DNA of 64,000 bases from Pisolithus tinctorius (lineage: Eukaryota; Basidiomycota; Agaricomycetes; Boletales; Pisolithaceae), in contig JANFAH010000013.1 of the NCBI GenBank assembly GCA_024663395.1, positions 372,001-436,000 of the forward strand, written 5' to 3'. The notes below the pieces were generated by a model that did not search any database, had not been told where the DNA came from, and saw only the letters and a list, made by a program, of their open reading frames with translations. The position numbers were made by a program, and so were the translations under genes. Below, one piece after another: positions 38,239 through 50,021 of this stretch (the first letter of the stretch is position 1; each line of letters starts with the position of its first letter).

Positions 38239-39245
38239 CTCCCCCTCAATCAGAATGAAGTCTGAGTGCAGATGTGAAGTGTTTTGCCTTGATGCTAGGT
38301 AAAGGCTTGGTAAGGGTATCAGCGACCATGTCATCAGTAGGACAATAAATAAGGTGAAAGGAATGATTTTCCATAGCAAAACGAATGAAATGGTATCATA
38401 TGTCAATGTGCTTTGTGTGAGTGTGATAGCTGCCATCTTTGGTAAGTGCAATGGTGGATTGGCTGTCAGAATACAGCAGGATAGGGTGTTTGAGTGGACA
38501 GAAAACTTCCCTGATGAGTCATTGAAGCCACAGGCCCTCTTTGGCTGCATGAGTTGCTGTGATGTACTCTGCTTCAGCAGTGGAGAGCATTACAAGTTCT
38601 TGTTTCCACAAAGCCCAACTGATAGCTCCTCCATCCAGTAGATAGGTGTATCTGCTTATAGTGCATTGATGCTCCTGCAAAGCTCCATCTGCATCAGTAT
38701 AGCCCTCAAGGCCTTGTTCTGAATTTCTGAACATCAAAGCAAGTGCTTTTGTGCCTGAGATATACCTGTAGATTCATTTCACAGCTTCCCAGTGAGTCAT
38801 GTTGGGTGTGTTGTTGAACTGCACAACTGTGGAGACAGCAAATGCAATGTCAGGGCATGTTCCAACAGTGAGGTGCATGAGGGAGCCAACAGTGGCATGG
38901 TAGGGTACATTTTTCATGCATGCAGCTTCTTTGGCTGGCTGCAGAATTTCTCCACAAGAGAGTTTTATGCCAGGGTCCATCAGAATTGTGGCTGGTTTGC
39001 AGTTGGTGAGGTTGTATTTCATTAGGATGGCCTCAATGTATGACTGCTGTGACAGGGATATGGTGTGGGCTTCTCTATTCCATGTCACCCTCTCACAAGC
39101 AGAAAACTTCCGTGTTGTCATGATTGACCAGTTGGACATTCTGTACCTCAGAACTGAACAGCAATTCATGTGTCTTCTTGATCCATATTGCACACTCCTG
39201 CTGATGTACCTGCACAGCTGACATGAGCAGCATATCACATTCACC
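38239..39245 (-). mobile_element. Ty1/copia retrotransposon remnant (reverse transcriptase end and RNase H)
   Basis: Minus-strand translation gives copia blocks in order. VTWNREAHTISLSQQSYIEA is joined to ILMKYNLTNCKPATILMDPG (39090-38990). VPYHATVGSLMHL and CPDIAFAVSTVVQFNNTP follow (38880-38820), then LEGYTDADGALQEHQ and ELVMLSTAEAEYITATHAAK (38700-38530). The end is a decayed RNase H tail with KHIDI and MVADTLTKPLPS around 38420-38290. Frames shift and stops occur. Gag, protease, integrase and the catalytic part of the reverse transcriptase are absent, so the element is truncated at its 5' side near 39.25 kb. CpG is nearly absent, in line with repeat silencing. Confidence 0.75.
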
Positions 39246-39463
39246 CCTAAATGTGTTCCTCCTCTCCCTCCTAAGCTTGCTGTGTCGATTGTGTCCTTGC
39301 GACCTTCACGAGAGTCATTGTGAAATATACCCTCTCCAAAGCTGCTGGCATTGATGTCACTCCCAGACCCTCCAGCAGTGTCCAGCTGTCCCAGCTCAAC
39401 TGCCCCCCAACATATGACATGACATCATGTGACATTCCAGCAGTATTCCAAATTAGGCATGTC

Positions 39464-39492
39464 GGGGGGGGGGGGGGGGGGGGGGGGGGGGG
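39464..39492 (+). repeat. Poly-G run (29 bp)
   Basis: 29 consecutive G after CATGTC. The exact length is prone to assembly error. Such a tract can form G-quadruplexes. Confidence 0.9.
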
Positions 39493-39719
39493 AAGCATTG
39501 GTGTGGACAAGGCAGTAAAAAAAAAACTATTACTGATGATGCACATCATATGTGTACCATAAATATAATAGATGTAAGTTGCACTGCATCTCTCGCTTTT
39601 TTGCAGGATGGCAATAGCTTCCTGTTGATCCTAGGATCTTCTGGCAGGCCAAGCAGTTCCAGAGTTATTTGCATATTTGTGGGAAGGCCTGCCCTTGAGG
39701 TCTCATCATCGTATCTTGC

Positions 39720-40330
39720 GTGTTGTTGTGCTGTTTCTCTCGCCTTTTGGGTCATTTGTTTCACTCACTCAGCCCTCTCTGGGGATGCCTCAGTCATCCA
39801 ATTCTGTGCACTTGTTATAGAGATATGACCGCTTTTGTGTTAGGAGTGCTGTGCGATGCTGTCATGCATACCTCGTGACTGGGTGGTCAGGTCAGTGTGG
39901 TTCCTTTTTTTCTGCACTCTTATAGGCGTTCCCTACCATCTCCCAGTGTTTTGTGTTGATCCCTCCAGCTGTTGTCATTTAGGCAACTGTCCTCTCCCCA
40001 CCTTTGAGGACTTGAGATCATATCTCACACCTTTCTCTGCCATTCCTCTCGCTTTTTGGGCAGTTTGTTCCCCTCGCTTATCCCTTCCTGGGGATACCTT
40101 TGTCATTCAGGTCCATGCATCCATTGTCAAGATATGCCTGTCTTTGTATTCAGAGGGTGGTGAGGCAACTTTGGGTATAGCTCTGGATTGGGTGGTCAAA
40201 ATGGCATGGTTCAATCCTTTTTCTGGCATATGTCTTTGGGTTCCCTACCATCTACCATAGTTTGGTGTTGGTCCCCCCAGCTGTTGTCACTTGAGGGCCT
40301 CCCCTCTCCCTCCCCCATGTGATACCTCAC
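39720..40330. repeat. Degenerate tandem duplication, unit about 310 bp
   Basis: Two divergent copies follow each other. Each has a TCTCGC-TTTTGGG block (about 39737 and 40048), then CTGGGGATRCC, a GTCATYCA block, TTCCCTACCATCT (about 39931 and 40240), a GTGTTG-TCC block and CCAGCTGTTGTCA. Copies differ by many TG/CA-type changes. Confidence 0.6.
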
Positions 40331-40850
40331 TGGTACATATGCCATAGCTCACCCATTTTGCCATCCTACTTCTCACTTTTTCAGATTATGGTACCACTTG
40401 CTTTCCTTTCTGACTTACAACTGCTGTGTTTTTGCCTCATAGTAGTACGCATTTTTGCATGCTTAGTCAGCACCAGTAATACTTGTGCATTCAACTTTTC
40501 ATTATACAAAAACAATAGATGAGTTGCAGCTTAGCCAGAGATGACTGACAGTTGGAGCAGGCACCTCTGTGGGCCCAGGGCCTAAGATAACAAGGTTGTA
40601 CTGTACAAAACATGTGCATGTCAGACTCGGAAGACACCAAACAACACTGCCAAAGATATGGTTGGTATGTCACGTGACATCACGTGACATGTCGGGGGGC
40701 GGTTGAGCAAGGGAAGCTGGCAGTGTCCTCATCGGTAGGTATGACTTTACTACCCAACAACCCTCCGAGTGCAGCGTCCCAGCCGCCTTCTCCTTGCCGA
40801 TGCAGAAGGGAACGAGGACAGCACCTCCGAGCCTTTCACAGTCTTGACTG

Positions 40851-41672
40851 GTGCAACCATCGCATCCGTGTCTTTCGCTTGCACCCTCTACATCCTCGTA
40901 TACGTCATCTCTGAACGTACTCGTCTCAGCACCTCATCCGTCCCGATCTTCACATCGCCGCGCGTCCCACTCACTCCCTCTTGTCGAGTACGATTCATCG
41001 TTGCTCTCACCACCACCTTTCTCTCCTCGTTCACCGGCGCTCTCAGACAGTGGAGCGGACACACATAAGCTTCATCACCAGCGTCGCGCGTCTTCACCTG
41101 CGCGCTCAGAAATTATCACCTCATCGGCCAGAATGCGCAGTAGAACGGATGCGTTAGCTTGTCTAGACGGTAGGGGAAGGTTGGGAGTGCGGGGCCGTGG
41201 GCGTGGAGATGGACGCTGAAAGAGTAATTTCATGAGTATGAGCGATGGCGGGGACGAAGAGGGTGACGGCGAGAGCAACCGACGGGATATAATTGTTACT
41301 CGCCCTCGGGGAGAGGAGATACGGCTCGCGCCGACCATTTGTGTTGAGGACGGAGCCTTGATGGGGGACGTCGAGGATGAAGGAGCTGAGGAAGGGCAGA
41401 GCCCTCCCAATTCTTCGTGTCTCTTCGTGAGCAACAAAGTACGGCCTGGACCAGACGATAATCAGCGTATCCGGAAACGATTCTCGCCCTCACCTGCATG
41501 GTCTGTGCCGTTATTTTTATCCGGGACGACTCTCGTTGTTGAGCCTTCTGCGACGGCAAGCAGTTCGCCCCTTCCCGCCATGTCGACCTCGGCCCCAGCT
41601 GCATTCTACCTTGTAGGCAATGTTGTCGGAGCTTCACCTGCCTCCACAGCCATGTCTCGCGGACGCAAATGA
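40851..41672 (+). CDS. Possible low-complexity Ser/Pro-rich protein (uncertain)
   Basis: The plus frame 40851-41219 encodes serine/proline/arginine-rich sequence (PLVEYDSSLLSPPPFSPRSP) and 41232-41672 continues with acidic and serine-rich sequence in another frame. An earlier frame (about 40769-41060) contains a membrane-like ASVSFACTLYILVYVI. CpG content is high here, in contrast to the DNA left of 40.66 kb, which suggests single-copy genic DNA. I could not fix a start or splice pattern, and the minus strand also has open frames. Treat as a possible gene only. Confidence 0.25.
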
Positions 41673-42335
41673 CGGAGTACGCTTGAATCATGGTTTCCTC
41701 TGCGTAGTTTCATCGATCTGAAGGCCTATCCGGGCGAGCGCGTGTCTTCGTGGAAGTGGAGAAGTTTTATCGAGATTGGCGTTGCCTGATTGTAAATCCC
41801 CCTTGCGACGTGGTATGATCTTCACCCCACGATGTTTCTTACTGTTCGTATTCTATCTAGCTATCCTATTCACTTTGCTTACCGGATACACGGGATGTAT
41901 CCAAATTACCCTCATCCATTATGTTGACTTTTGATTTCCTTAGACGCTTCTAATTGTGGTTTCTTACGCATTACTCTGCCGAACATCTAGTTTCAGGCTC
42001 CAAAATTACGTGCTAATCTCTCTTTTTCTTTCGCCGTTCACCACTCGTACATATGATCTCTTGCAATCTCTGATATGTCCAGTTCTATCTTTCCTTACGA
42101 TACACTCAATCATGACCACAGACACTCCAGCAGTATAGATCAAAGAATGTAATAGTAGTGTCCACTTGACAAACTATTTTCTGAATCAGAACGTGTGCTC
42201 GTGTCGGAAGAAGCCGCCACCTTGATATCGACCAACAGTCTGCAACTCCACGCCCTATCCATGCGTCCATCTTCATCTCGAACTATACGCTTATTACTCC
42301 TGCGACATTCGAAGAACTTCAACGTTTCATTATTC
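41673..42335. other. Intergenic region upstream of the G-domain gene
   Basis: Ordinary CpG content and no supported gene. It probably carries the promoter of the G-domain gene. A short open frame from 42195 runs into that gene's first exon and could extend its N-terminus. Confidence 0.4.
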
Positions 42336-44106
42336 ATGACTCCTGAATTGTTCAAGGTGTTGTGTTGTATTCGACAACCGCCTTCTCCGAGCGACGACGC
42401 AGTTGATCCCCACGTCCCCGCTCCCATTGGAGCTGCTCAGCCCCCATCCAGTACAGATCCCGTTCTTGTGCCGACTGAAGTTCCTGTCGAAGGCTCTGGC
42501 TCTCCCTCGGCCAATATTGGGGACGTTCGTGCTGACACGGCAGTCGAGAACACTCGCGCACGTTCTCTGGGCCCTAGCCCTAGCCCTAGAGACACGAACA
42601 TTCCCGCGCCTGCCTCTATTCAAGGTGGTTACACTGTGTTCTTTATGTGGTTCCTAAGCGTACTTAGTTACTTGACCAGGTTCTCCGTCAAACAGTACAG
42701 GTACTCTCGCTCCTGCACTAATCGAGGCGCAACCCACCGTTCCATGTTCTCCGGAAAAGAGTACGGATACTCCTGTTCCTGCACACACTGAAGAAGTAGC
42801 CGCGGGTAAGCGTTGTACTCGCTGCTCACTGCTCATGGGACAAGTCTAGGAACCTTGATTCGCAGCGTCAACCGCTATATCCCCTATGATTAGCTTAGAT
42901 CCTGCAAAAGCTAGAGAGCACATCGATCGCATCGATCGCTTTCGCATTCTGGTCATGGGCCGAGCCAATGCAGGTAAAACGACAATCCTGCAGAGGGTCT
43001 GTAATACTACGGATCAGCCAGAAATTTTTAATGGGGAAGGAGAGAAGGTGTGTATGTTTCCTGGTATTTGCTCGAGATTAACGACGTGTCGGGCTTTATT
43101 CAGGTGGATGCTACCTTGGTGCAGGGTTCACTAAAGGTGAAGTGACTTCATGAATATTGTGCAATGTATGCTGAATGGTTGAATGCATCCAGCGCGGTGA
43201 ACACAACATTGAGGATGAGCTGGTTTTCAAGAGTAACCAACGCTTCGTATTCCATGACTCACGTGGATTCGAGGCCGGAAGTGAAGGGGAGTTTAACATG
43301 ATGAAGGAATTCGTGATGGATCGTGCCAAGACAATGAAGCTGGACAAGAGAATCCATGCCATATGGTAGGAGCACTGTGTCTGACACCCTAAGAAAAGTG
43401 ACATGGTTTCTGTGATGGATTTAGGTTTTGCATTCCTTTGAATGAAAGCCACAGGATGGTCACAGCTGCAGAAAAGAAGTTTTTTGATATGTGTGATACA
43501 GGGCATGGTGTGTATATTGACCATACTCTCATTGATGGTTTTAAATTTCACTTTTGTTGTAACAGTTCCTGTAATTGTATTGCTAACAAAAACAGATACC
43601 TTGGCCTTGGATGCCTTCATAGAAGTTGATGATGATGGTTTGAATAAAGATGATGCAATGGAAAGGGCTGCAGAGGTAGAAAAAAGGAAGTTGATGGAAT
43701 GTCTCATAAAGGTCAAGGGTTGGTTGAGTAAGTCAAAGTTTCAACCCCATCACTATCTGTCACTCACTGGTGAGTATCCTAACCATCACCTGAGAATGGC
43801 ACACCCTTGACAGGAAATGACTGCAGGAATGCAAGAAGAGGGTGCTGATTGTACAAGCCTTCTGACATGCACAGCAAATGCATTAAATGAGGAAGGACTG
43901 CAGTGGCTCCTCATATCAACACAGCAATCTAATCTAGGACTGTGTATGGAGTTTGCAATAAGAAAGTAGGTGCAATAGTTAAAGGATGGGAGTGTACTAA
44001 TATGTGCAAGGACACTGAAGAACTGCATGTATGGCATGGTGGGCAAGATTACACCAGCAGGTCTTGCATATTACCTCTCAAGATGGTTTCCATATGTAAG
44101 GAGATG
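42336..44106 (+). CDS. G-domain (GTPase) protein, 5' exons
   Basis: Exons read in frame are 42336-42624, 42680-42805, 42866-43047, 43104-43136, 43193-43365, 43425-43507, 43566-43769, 43827-43965 and 44011-44106. A proline/serine-rich head is followed by a Ras-like G domain: Walker A GRANAGKTT in exon 3, switch region FHDSRGFEAGS, and G4 motif VLLTKTDTLAL. NEEGLQWLLISTQQSNLGLC and YYLSRWFPYVRRW follow. The layout matches a family of mushroom P-loop GTPases of unknown function. The last exon ends TG at 44106 before a donor GTGAGTGGA. The next exon is not found nearby; the minisatellite begins 107 bp later and exon-like coding DNA resumes only near 50.0 kb. CpG vanishes abruptly within the gene at about 43.33 kb. 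Confidence 0.75.
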
Positions 44107-44213
44107 GTGAGTGGATTGGGGGAGATGCTGATTTTTCAACAGAAAGTGTGTAAAATCATAAAAAAGAGGATGTAACAAATACTAATGTGGCTTTGGCATT
44201 GGGTGGATAGCAT

Positions 44214-47200
44214 GTGAGTGGATCAGGTGCTGGAGGTGCTGGAAACATTCTGACCATGTTCACTCCTACCCTCTTGGACTTGCATTCATAGGGAGTGAGT
44301 GGAGCTGTGGCAGGTGGTGGAAGCATTCTGACCATATTCACTCCAACCCTTTTGGACTTGCATTGATAGTTAGTGAGTGGAGCCATGGCAGGTGGTGAAA
44401 GCATTCTGACCATGTTCACTCCCACCATTTTGGACTTGCATTTATAGGAAGTGAGTGGAGCCATGGCAGGTGGTGGAAGCATTCTGACCATGTTCACTCC
44501 CACTCTTTTGGATTTGCATTCATAGTTTGTGAGTGGAGCCATGGCAAGTGGTGGAAGTATTCTGACCATGTTCACTCCCACCCATTTGGATTTGCATTCA
44601 TAGGAAGTGAGTGGAGACATGGCAGGTGGTGGAAGCATTCTGACCATGTTCACTCCCACCCTTTTGGACTTGAATTCATAGGGAGTGAGTGGAGCCATGG
44701 CAGGTGGTGGAAACATTCTGACCATGCTCACTCCCACCCTTTTGGACTTGCATTCATAGTTGGTAAGTGGAGCCATTGCAGGTGGTGGAAGCATTCTGAC
44801 CATGTTCATTCCCACCCTTTTGGACTTGCATTCATAGTTTGTGAGTGGAGCCATGGCAGGTGGTGGAGGCATTCTGACCATGTTCACTCCCACCCTTTTG
44901 GACTTCACATTCATAGGAAGTGAGTGGAGCCATGGCAGGTGGTGGAAGCATTCTGACCATGTTCACTCCCACCCTTTTGGAATTGCATTCATAGGAAGTG
45001 AGTGGAGCCATGGCAGGTGGTGGAAGCACTCTGACCATGTTCACTCCCACTCTTTTGGACTTGCATTCATAGGAAGTGAGTGGAGACATGGCAGGTGGTG
45101 GAAGCATTCTGACCATGTTCACTCCCACCCTTTTGGAATTGCATTCATAGGAAGTGAGTGGAGCCATGGCCAGTGGTGGAAGCATTCTGACCATGTTCAC
45201 TCCCACCTTTTTGGACTGGCATTCATAGAGAGTGAGTGGAGCCATGGCAGGTGGTGGAAGCATTCTGACCATGTTCACCTGCACCCTTTTGGATGTGCAT
45301 TCATAGTTTGTGAGTGGAGCCATGGGAGGTGGTGGAAACATTCTGACCATGTTCACTCCCACCCTTTTGGACTTGCATTCATAGTTGGTGAGTGGAGCCA
45401 TTGCAGGTGGTGGAGGCATTCTGACCATGTTCACTCCCACCCTTTTGGACTTGCATTCATAGGAAGTGAGTGGAGACATGGCAGGTGGTGGAAGCATTCT
45501 GACCATGTTCACTCCCACCCTTTTGGACTTGCATTCTTAGAGAGTGAGTGGAGTCAGGGCAGGTGGTGGAAGCATTCTGACCATGTTCACTCCCACCATT
45601 TTGGACTTGAATTCATAGGAAGTGAGTGGAGGCATGGCAGGTGGTGGAAGCATTCTGACCATGTTTCACTCCCACCCTGTTGGGCTTGCATTTGTAGAAA
45701 GTGAGTAGAGCCATCACAGGTGATGAGGGCATTCTGACCATGTTCATTCCCACCCTTTTGGACTTGCATTCATAGGAAGTGAGTGGAGGCATGGGAGGTG
45801 GTGGAAGCATTCTGGCCCTGTTCACTCCCACCCTCTTGGACTTGTATTCATAGAGAGTGAGTGGAGCCATGGCAGGTGGTGGAAGCATTCTGACCATGTT
45901 CATTTGCACCCTCTTGGACGTGCATTCATAGTCTGTGAGTGGAGCCATGGCAGGTGGTGGAAGCATTCTGACCATGTTCATTCCCACCCTTTTGGACTTG
46001 CATTCATAGAGAGTGAGTGGAGCCATGGCAGGTGGTGGAAGCATTCTGACCATGATCACTCCCACCCTTTTGGACTTGCATTCATAGAGAGTGAGTGGAG
46101 GCATGGCAGGTGGTGGAAGCATTCTGACCATGTTCACTCCCACCCTTTTTGACTGGCATTCATAGAGAGTGAGTGGAACCATGGGAGGTGGTGGAAGCAT
46201 TCTGACCATGTTCACTGCCACCCTGTTGGACTTGCATTCATAGGAAGTGAGTGGAGCCATTGCAGGTGGTGGAAGCATTCTGACCATGTTCACTCTCACC
46301 TTGTTGGACTTGCATTCATAGTTGGTGAGTGTTAGCCATGGCAGGTGGTGGAAGCATTCTGACCATGTTCACTTCCATGCTTTTGGACTTGCATTCATAG
46401 GAAGTGAGTGGAGCCATGGCAGGTGGTGGAAGCATTCCAACCATGTTCACTTCCATGCTTTTGGACTTGCATTCATAGGAAGTGAGTGGAGCCATGGGAG
46501 GTGGTGGAAGCATTCTGACCATGTTCACTCCCACCCTTTTGGACTTGCATTCATAGAGAGTGAGTGGAGCCATGGGAGGTGGTGGAAGCATTCTGACCAT
46601 GTTCACTTCCACCCTTTTGGACTTGCATTCATAGAGAGTGAGTGGAGCCATGGCAAGTGGTGGAAGCATTCTGACCATGTTCACTCCCACCCTTTTGGAC
46701 TTGCATTCATAGAGAGTGAGTGGAGCCATGGGAGGTGGTGGAAGCATTCTGACCATGTTCACTGCCACCCTGTTGGACTTGCATTCATAGGAAGTGAGTG
46801 GAGCCATGGCAGGTGGTAGAAGCATTTTGACCATGTTCCCTCCCACCCTTTTGCACTTGAATTCATAGTTTGTGAGTGGAGCCATTGCAGGTGGTGGAAG
46901 CATTCTGACCATGTTCATTCCCACCCTTTTGGACTTGCATTCATAGGAAGTGAGTGGAGCCATGGCAGGTGGTGGAAGCATTCTGACCATGTTCACTCCC
47001 ACCCTTTTGGACTTGCATTCATAGTTTGTGAGTGAAGCCATGGCAGGTGGTGGAAGCATTCTGACCATGTTCACTGTCACCCTTTTGGACTTGCATTCAT
47101 AGAGAGTGAGTGGAGCCAAGGCAGGCAGTGGAAGCATTCTGAGCATGTTCACTCCCACCCTTTTGGACTTGCATTCATAGAGAGTGAGTGGAGCCATGGC

Positions 47201-49487
47201 AGGTGGTGGAAGCATTCTGACCATGTTCACTCCAACCCTTTGGGACTTGCATTCATAGGGAGTGAGTGGAGCCATGGCAGGTGGTGGATGCATTCTGACC
47301 ATGTTCACTCCCACCCTTTTGGACTTGCATTTATAGGAAGTGGGTGGAGACATGGCAGGTGGTGGAAGCATTCTGACCATGTTCACTCCCACCCTTTTGG
47401 CATTGTATTTATAGGAAGTGTGTAGAGCCATGGCAGGTGGTGGAAGCATTCTGACCATGTTGACTCCCACCCCTTTGGACTTGCATTCATAGAGAGTGAG
47501 TGGAGCCATGGGAGGTGGTGGAAGCATTCTGACCATGTCCACTCCCACCCTTTTGGACTTGCATTCATAGTTGGTGAGTGGAGCTATGGCAGGTGGTGGA
47601 AGCATTTTGACCATGTTCACTCCCACCCTTTTGGACTTGCATTCATAGTTGGTGAGTGGAGCCATGGCAGGTGGTGGAAGCATTCTGACCATGTTCACTC
47701 CCACCCTTTTGGACTTGCATTCATAGGAAGTGAGTGGAGTCATGGCCAGTGGTGCAAGCATTCTGACCATGTTCATTCCCACCCTTTTGGACTTGTATTC
47801 ATAGTTTGTGAGTGGAGCCATGGCAGATGGTGGAAGCATTCTGACCATGTTCACTCCCACCATTTTGGACTTGCATTCATAGGAAGTGAGTGGAGCCATG
47901 GCAGGTGGTGGAAGCATTCTGACCATGTTCACTCCCACCCTTTTGGACTTGCATTCATAGAGAGTGAGTGGTGCCATGGGAGGAGGTGGAAGCATTCTGA
48001 GCATGTTTACTCCCACCCTTTTGGACTTGCATTCATAGCAAGTGAGTGGAGACATGGCAGGTGGTGGCAGCATTCTGACCATGATCACTCCCACCCTGTT
48101 GGACTTGCATTCATAGAGAGTGAGTGGAGCCATGGCAGGTGGTGGATGCATTCTGACCATGTTCACTCCCACCCTTTTGGCCTTGCATTAATAGTTTGTG
48201 AGTGGAGCCATTGCAGGTGGTGGAGGCATTCTGACCATGATCACTCCCACCCTTTTGGACTTGCATTCATAGAGAGTGAGTGGAGTCATGGCAGGTGGTG
48301 GAAGCATTCTGACCATGTTCACTCTCACCCTTTTGGACTTGCATTTATAGTTTGTGAGTGGAGTCATGGCAGGTGGTGGAAGCATTCTGACCATGTTCAC
48401 TCCCACCCTCTTGGACTTGCATTCATAGAGAGTGAGTGGTGCCATGGCAGGTGGTGGAAGCATTCTGACCATGTTCATTCCCACCCTTTTGGACTTGCAT
48501 TCATAGTTGGTGAGTGGAGCCATGGCAGGTGGTGGAAGCATTCTGACCATGTTCATTCCCACCCTTTTGCACTTGTATTCATAGAGAGTGAGTAGAGCCA
48601 TGGTAGGTGGTGGAAGCATTCTGACCATGTTCACTCCCACCCTTTTGGACTTGCATTCATAGAGAGTGAGTGGAGCCATGGCAGGTGGTGGAAGGATTCT
48701 GACCATGTTCACTTCCACCCTTTTGGACTTGCATTCATAGAGAGTGAGTGGAGCCATGGCAGGTGGTTGAAGCATCCTGACCATGTTCACTCCCACCCTC
48801 TTGGACTTGCATTCATAGTTGGTGAGTGGAGCCATTGCAGGTGGTGGAAGAATTTTGACCATGTTCACTCCTACCCTTTTGGAATTGTATTTATAGGAAG
48901 TGAGTGGAGCCATGGGAGGTGGTGGAAGCATTCTGACCATGTTCACTCCCACCCTTTTGGACTTGCATTCATAGAGAGTGAGTGGAGTCATGGCAGGTGG
49001 TGGAAGCATTCTGACCATGTTCACTCTCACCCTTTTGGACTTGCATTTATAGTCTGTGAGTGGAGGCATGGCAGGTGGTGGAAGCATTCTGACCATGTTC
49101 ACTGTCACCCTTTTGGACTTGCATTCATAGAGAGTGAGTGGAGCCATGGCAGGTGGTGGAAGCATTCTGAGCATGTTTACTCCCACACTTTTGGACTTGC
49201 AATCATAGTCTGTGAGTGGAGGCATGGCAGGTGGTTGAAGCATTCTGACCATATTCATCCCCACCCCCTTGGACTTGCATTTAAAGGAAGTGAGTGGAGC
49301 CATGGGAGGTGGTGGAAGAATTCTGACCATGTTCACTCCTACCCTCTTGGACTTGCATTCATAGGAAGTGAGTCAAGGCATAGGAGGTGGTGGAAGCATT
49401 CTGACCATGTTTACTCCCACCCTTTTGGACTTGAATTCATAGAGAGTGAGTGGCACCATGACAGGTGGTGGAAGCATTATGACCATG
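44214..49487 (+). repeat. Minisatellite of about 67 units of 78 bp, each shaped like an intron
   Basis: The unit is 78 bp. Read on the plus strand each has GTGAGTGGAGCC at its start, GGTGGTGGAAGCATT, CTGACCATG, a pyrimidine stretch CTCCCACCCTTTT and the end TTGCATTCATAG, 75 nt in all, then a 3 nt spacer. Spacers read include GAA, AGA, TTG, TTT, GGA, TCT and CAA. Because 78 is a multiple of three and one frame on each strand lacks stops, long open frames arise on both strands (26-residue repeats with EWSHGRWWKHSDHVH on plus, NMVRMLPPPAMAPL on minus). These lack start context and are broken by single-base indels near 45.6, 46.3 and 48.2 kb, so I do not call them genes. Sequence identity between units is high and CpG is almost absent. 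Confidence 0.95.
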
Positions 49488-50021
49488 GTCCCTGGTTTTT
49501 GAAAATGTTGTCCATTTTACATCAATAGATGGTGAGCTCAATTGGTGTATCCTGTCCAAATTCATATTTTACATTATCTCAGGATGTAGGTCAACATTTA
49601 CATGGCATTTCAATTTGACCCTTATATTCTACTTACATCTATCAGCATGTCGGTCATAATCTTTTAGGATTCTTTCCTATGCTAATATAAGCTGTAGAAT
49701 GTGTGCATTTATTTTTCTCTCAATTTGTATGATGATCACTGATAAAGTTTGTAGTTGGTTTGTGGCCCTGTTTGTCCCTGATGTTACCTGATATGCTCCC
49801 ATGACATATTGCTAAGGTGGTCTGTTTTATTTTCTTTCTTTTTGCTGTCAACAGATCACCTGACTTGACAACATTATAGCCTACTATCAATGATTACTCC
49901 TCGTCCCTCCAAATGCCTACTTTGGCCCTCTCACAAAAACCCTCAATGCAATATGTTGCAGCATATGGCATTGGTAATTGCTCTCTTGTCATCATTTGAC
50001 CCCCATAACTCCCAATTGCAG

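Larger units (their letters stand above)
39375..40725. mobile_element. Candidate transposon bounded by about 60 bp inverted repeats
   Basis: The minus strand of 39375-39435 and the plus strand of 40667-40725 align along their whole length. Both read ATGTCAC, TGA, TCA, then a GGGGGGC block, GTTGAGC, GGGA and AGCTGG. The right copy keeps CpGs (CACGTG, GTCGGGGGGCGG) while the left has TG or CA at the same sites (GTTGGGGGGCAG). Inside are a 29 bp G run, a direct-repeat pair of about 310 bp and minus-strand traces of a decayed protein (LPEDPRINRKLLPSCKKARD at about 39650). No transposase domain is recognised and no target duplication could be confirmed. Confidence 0.5.

Noticed and set aside
44156..49528. 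Long open frames on both strands across the minisatellite (up to 618 codons)
   Set aside because: They arise because the unit is 78 bp and one frame per strand happens to lack stops. They have no start or flanking domain context, mirror each other on opposite strands, and single-base indels break them without compensation.
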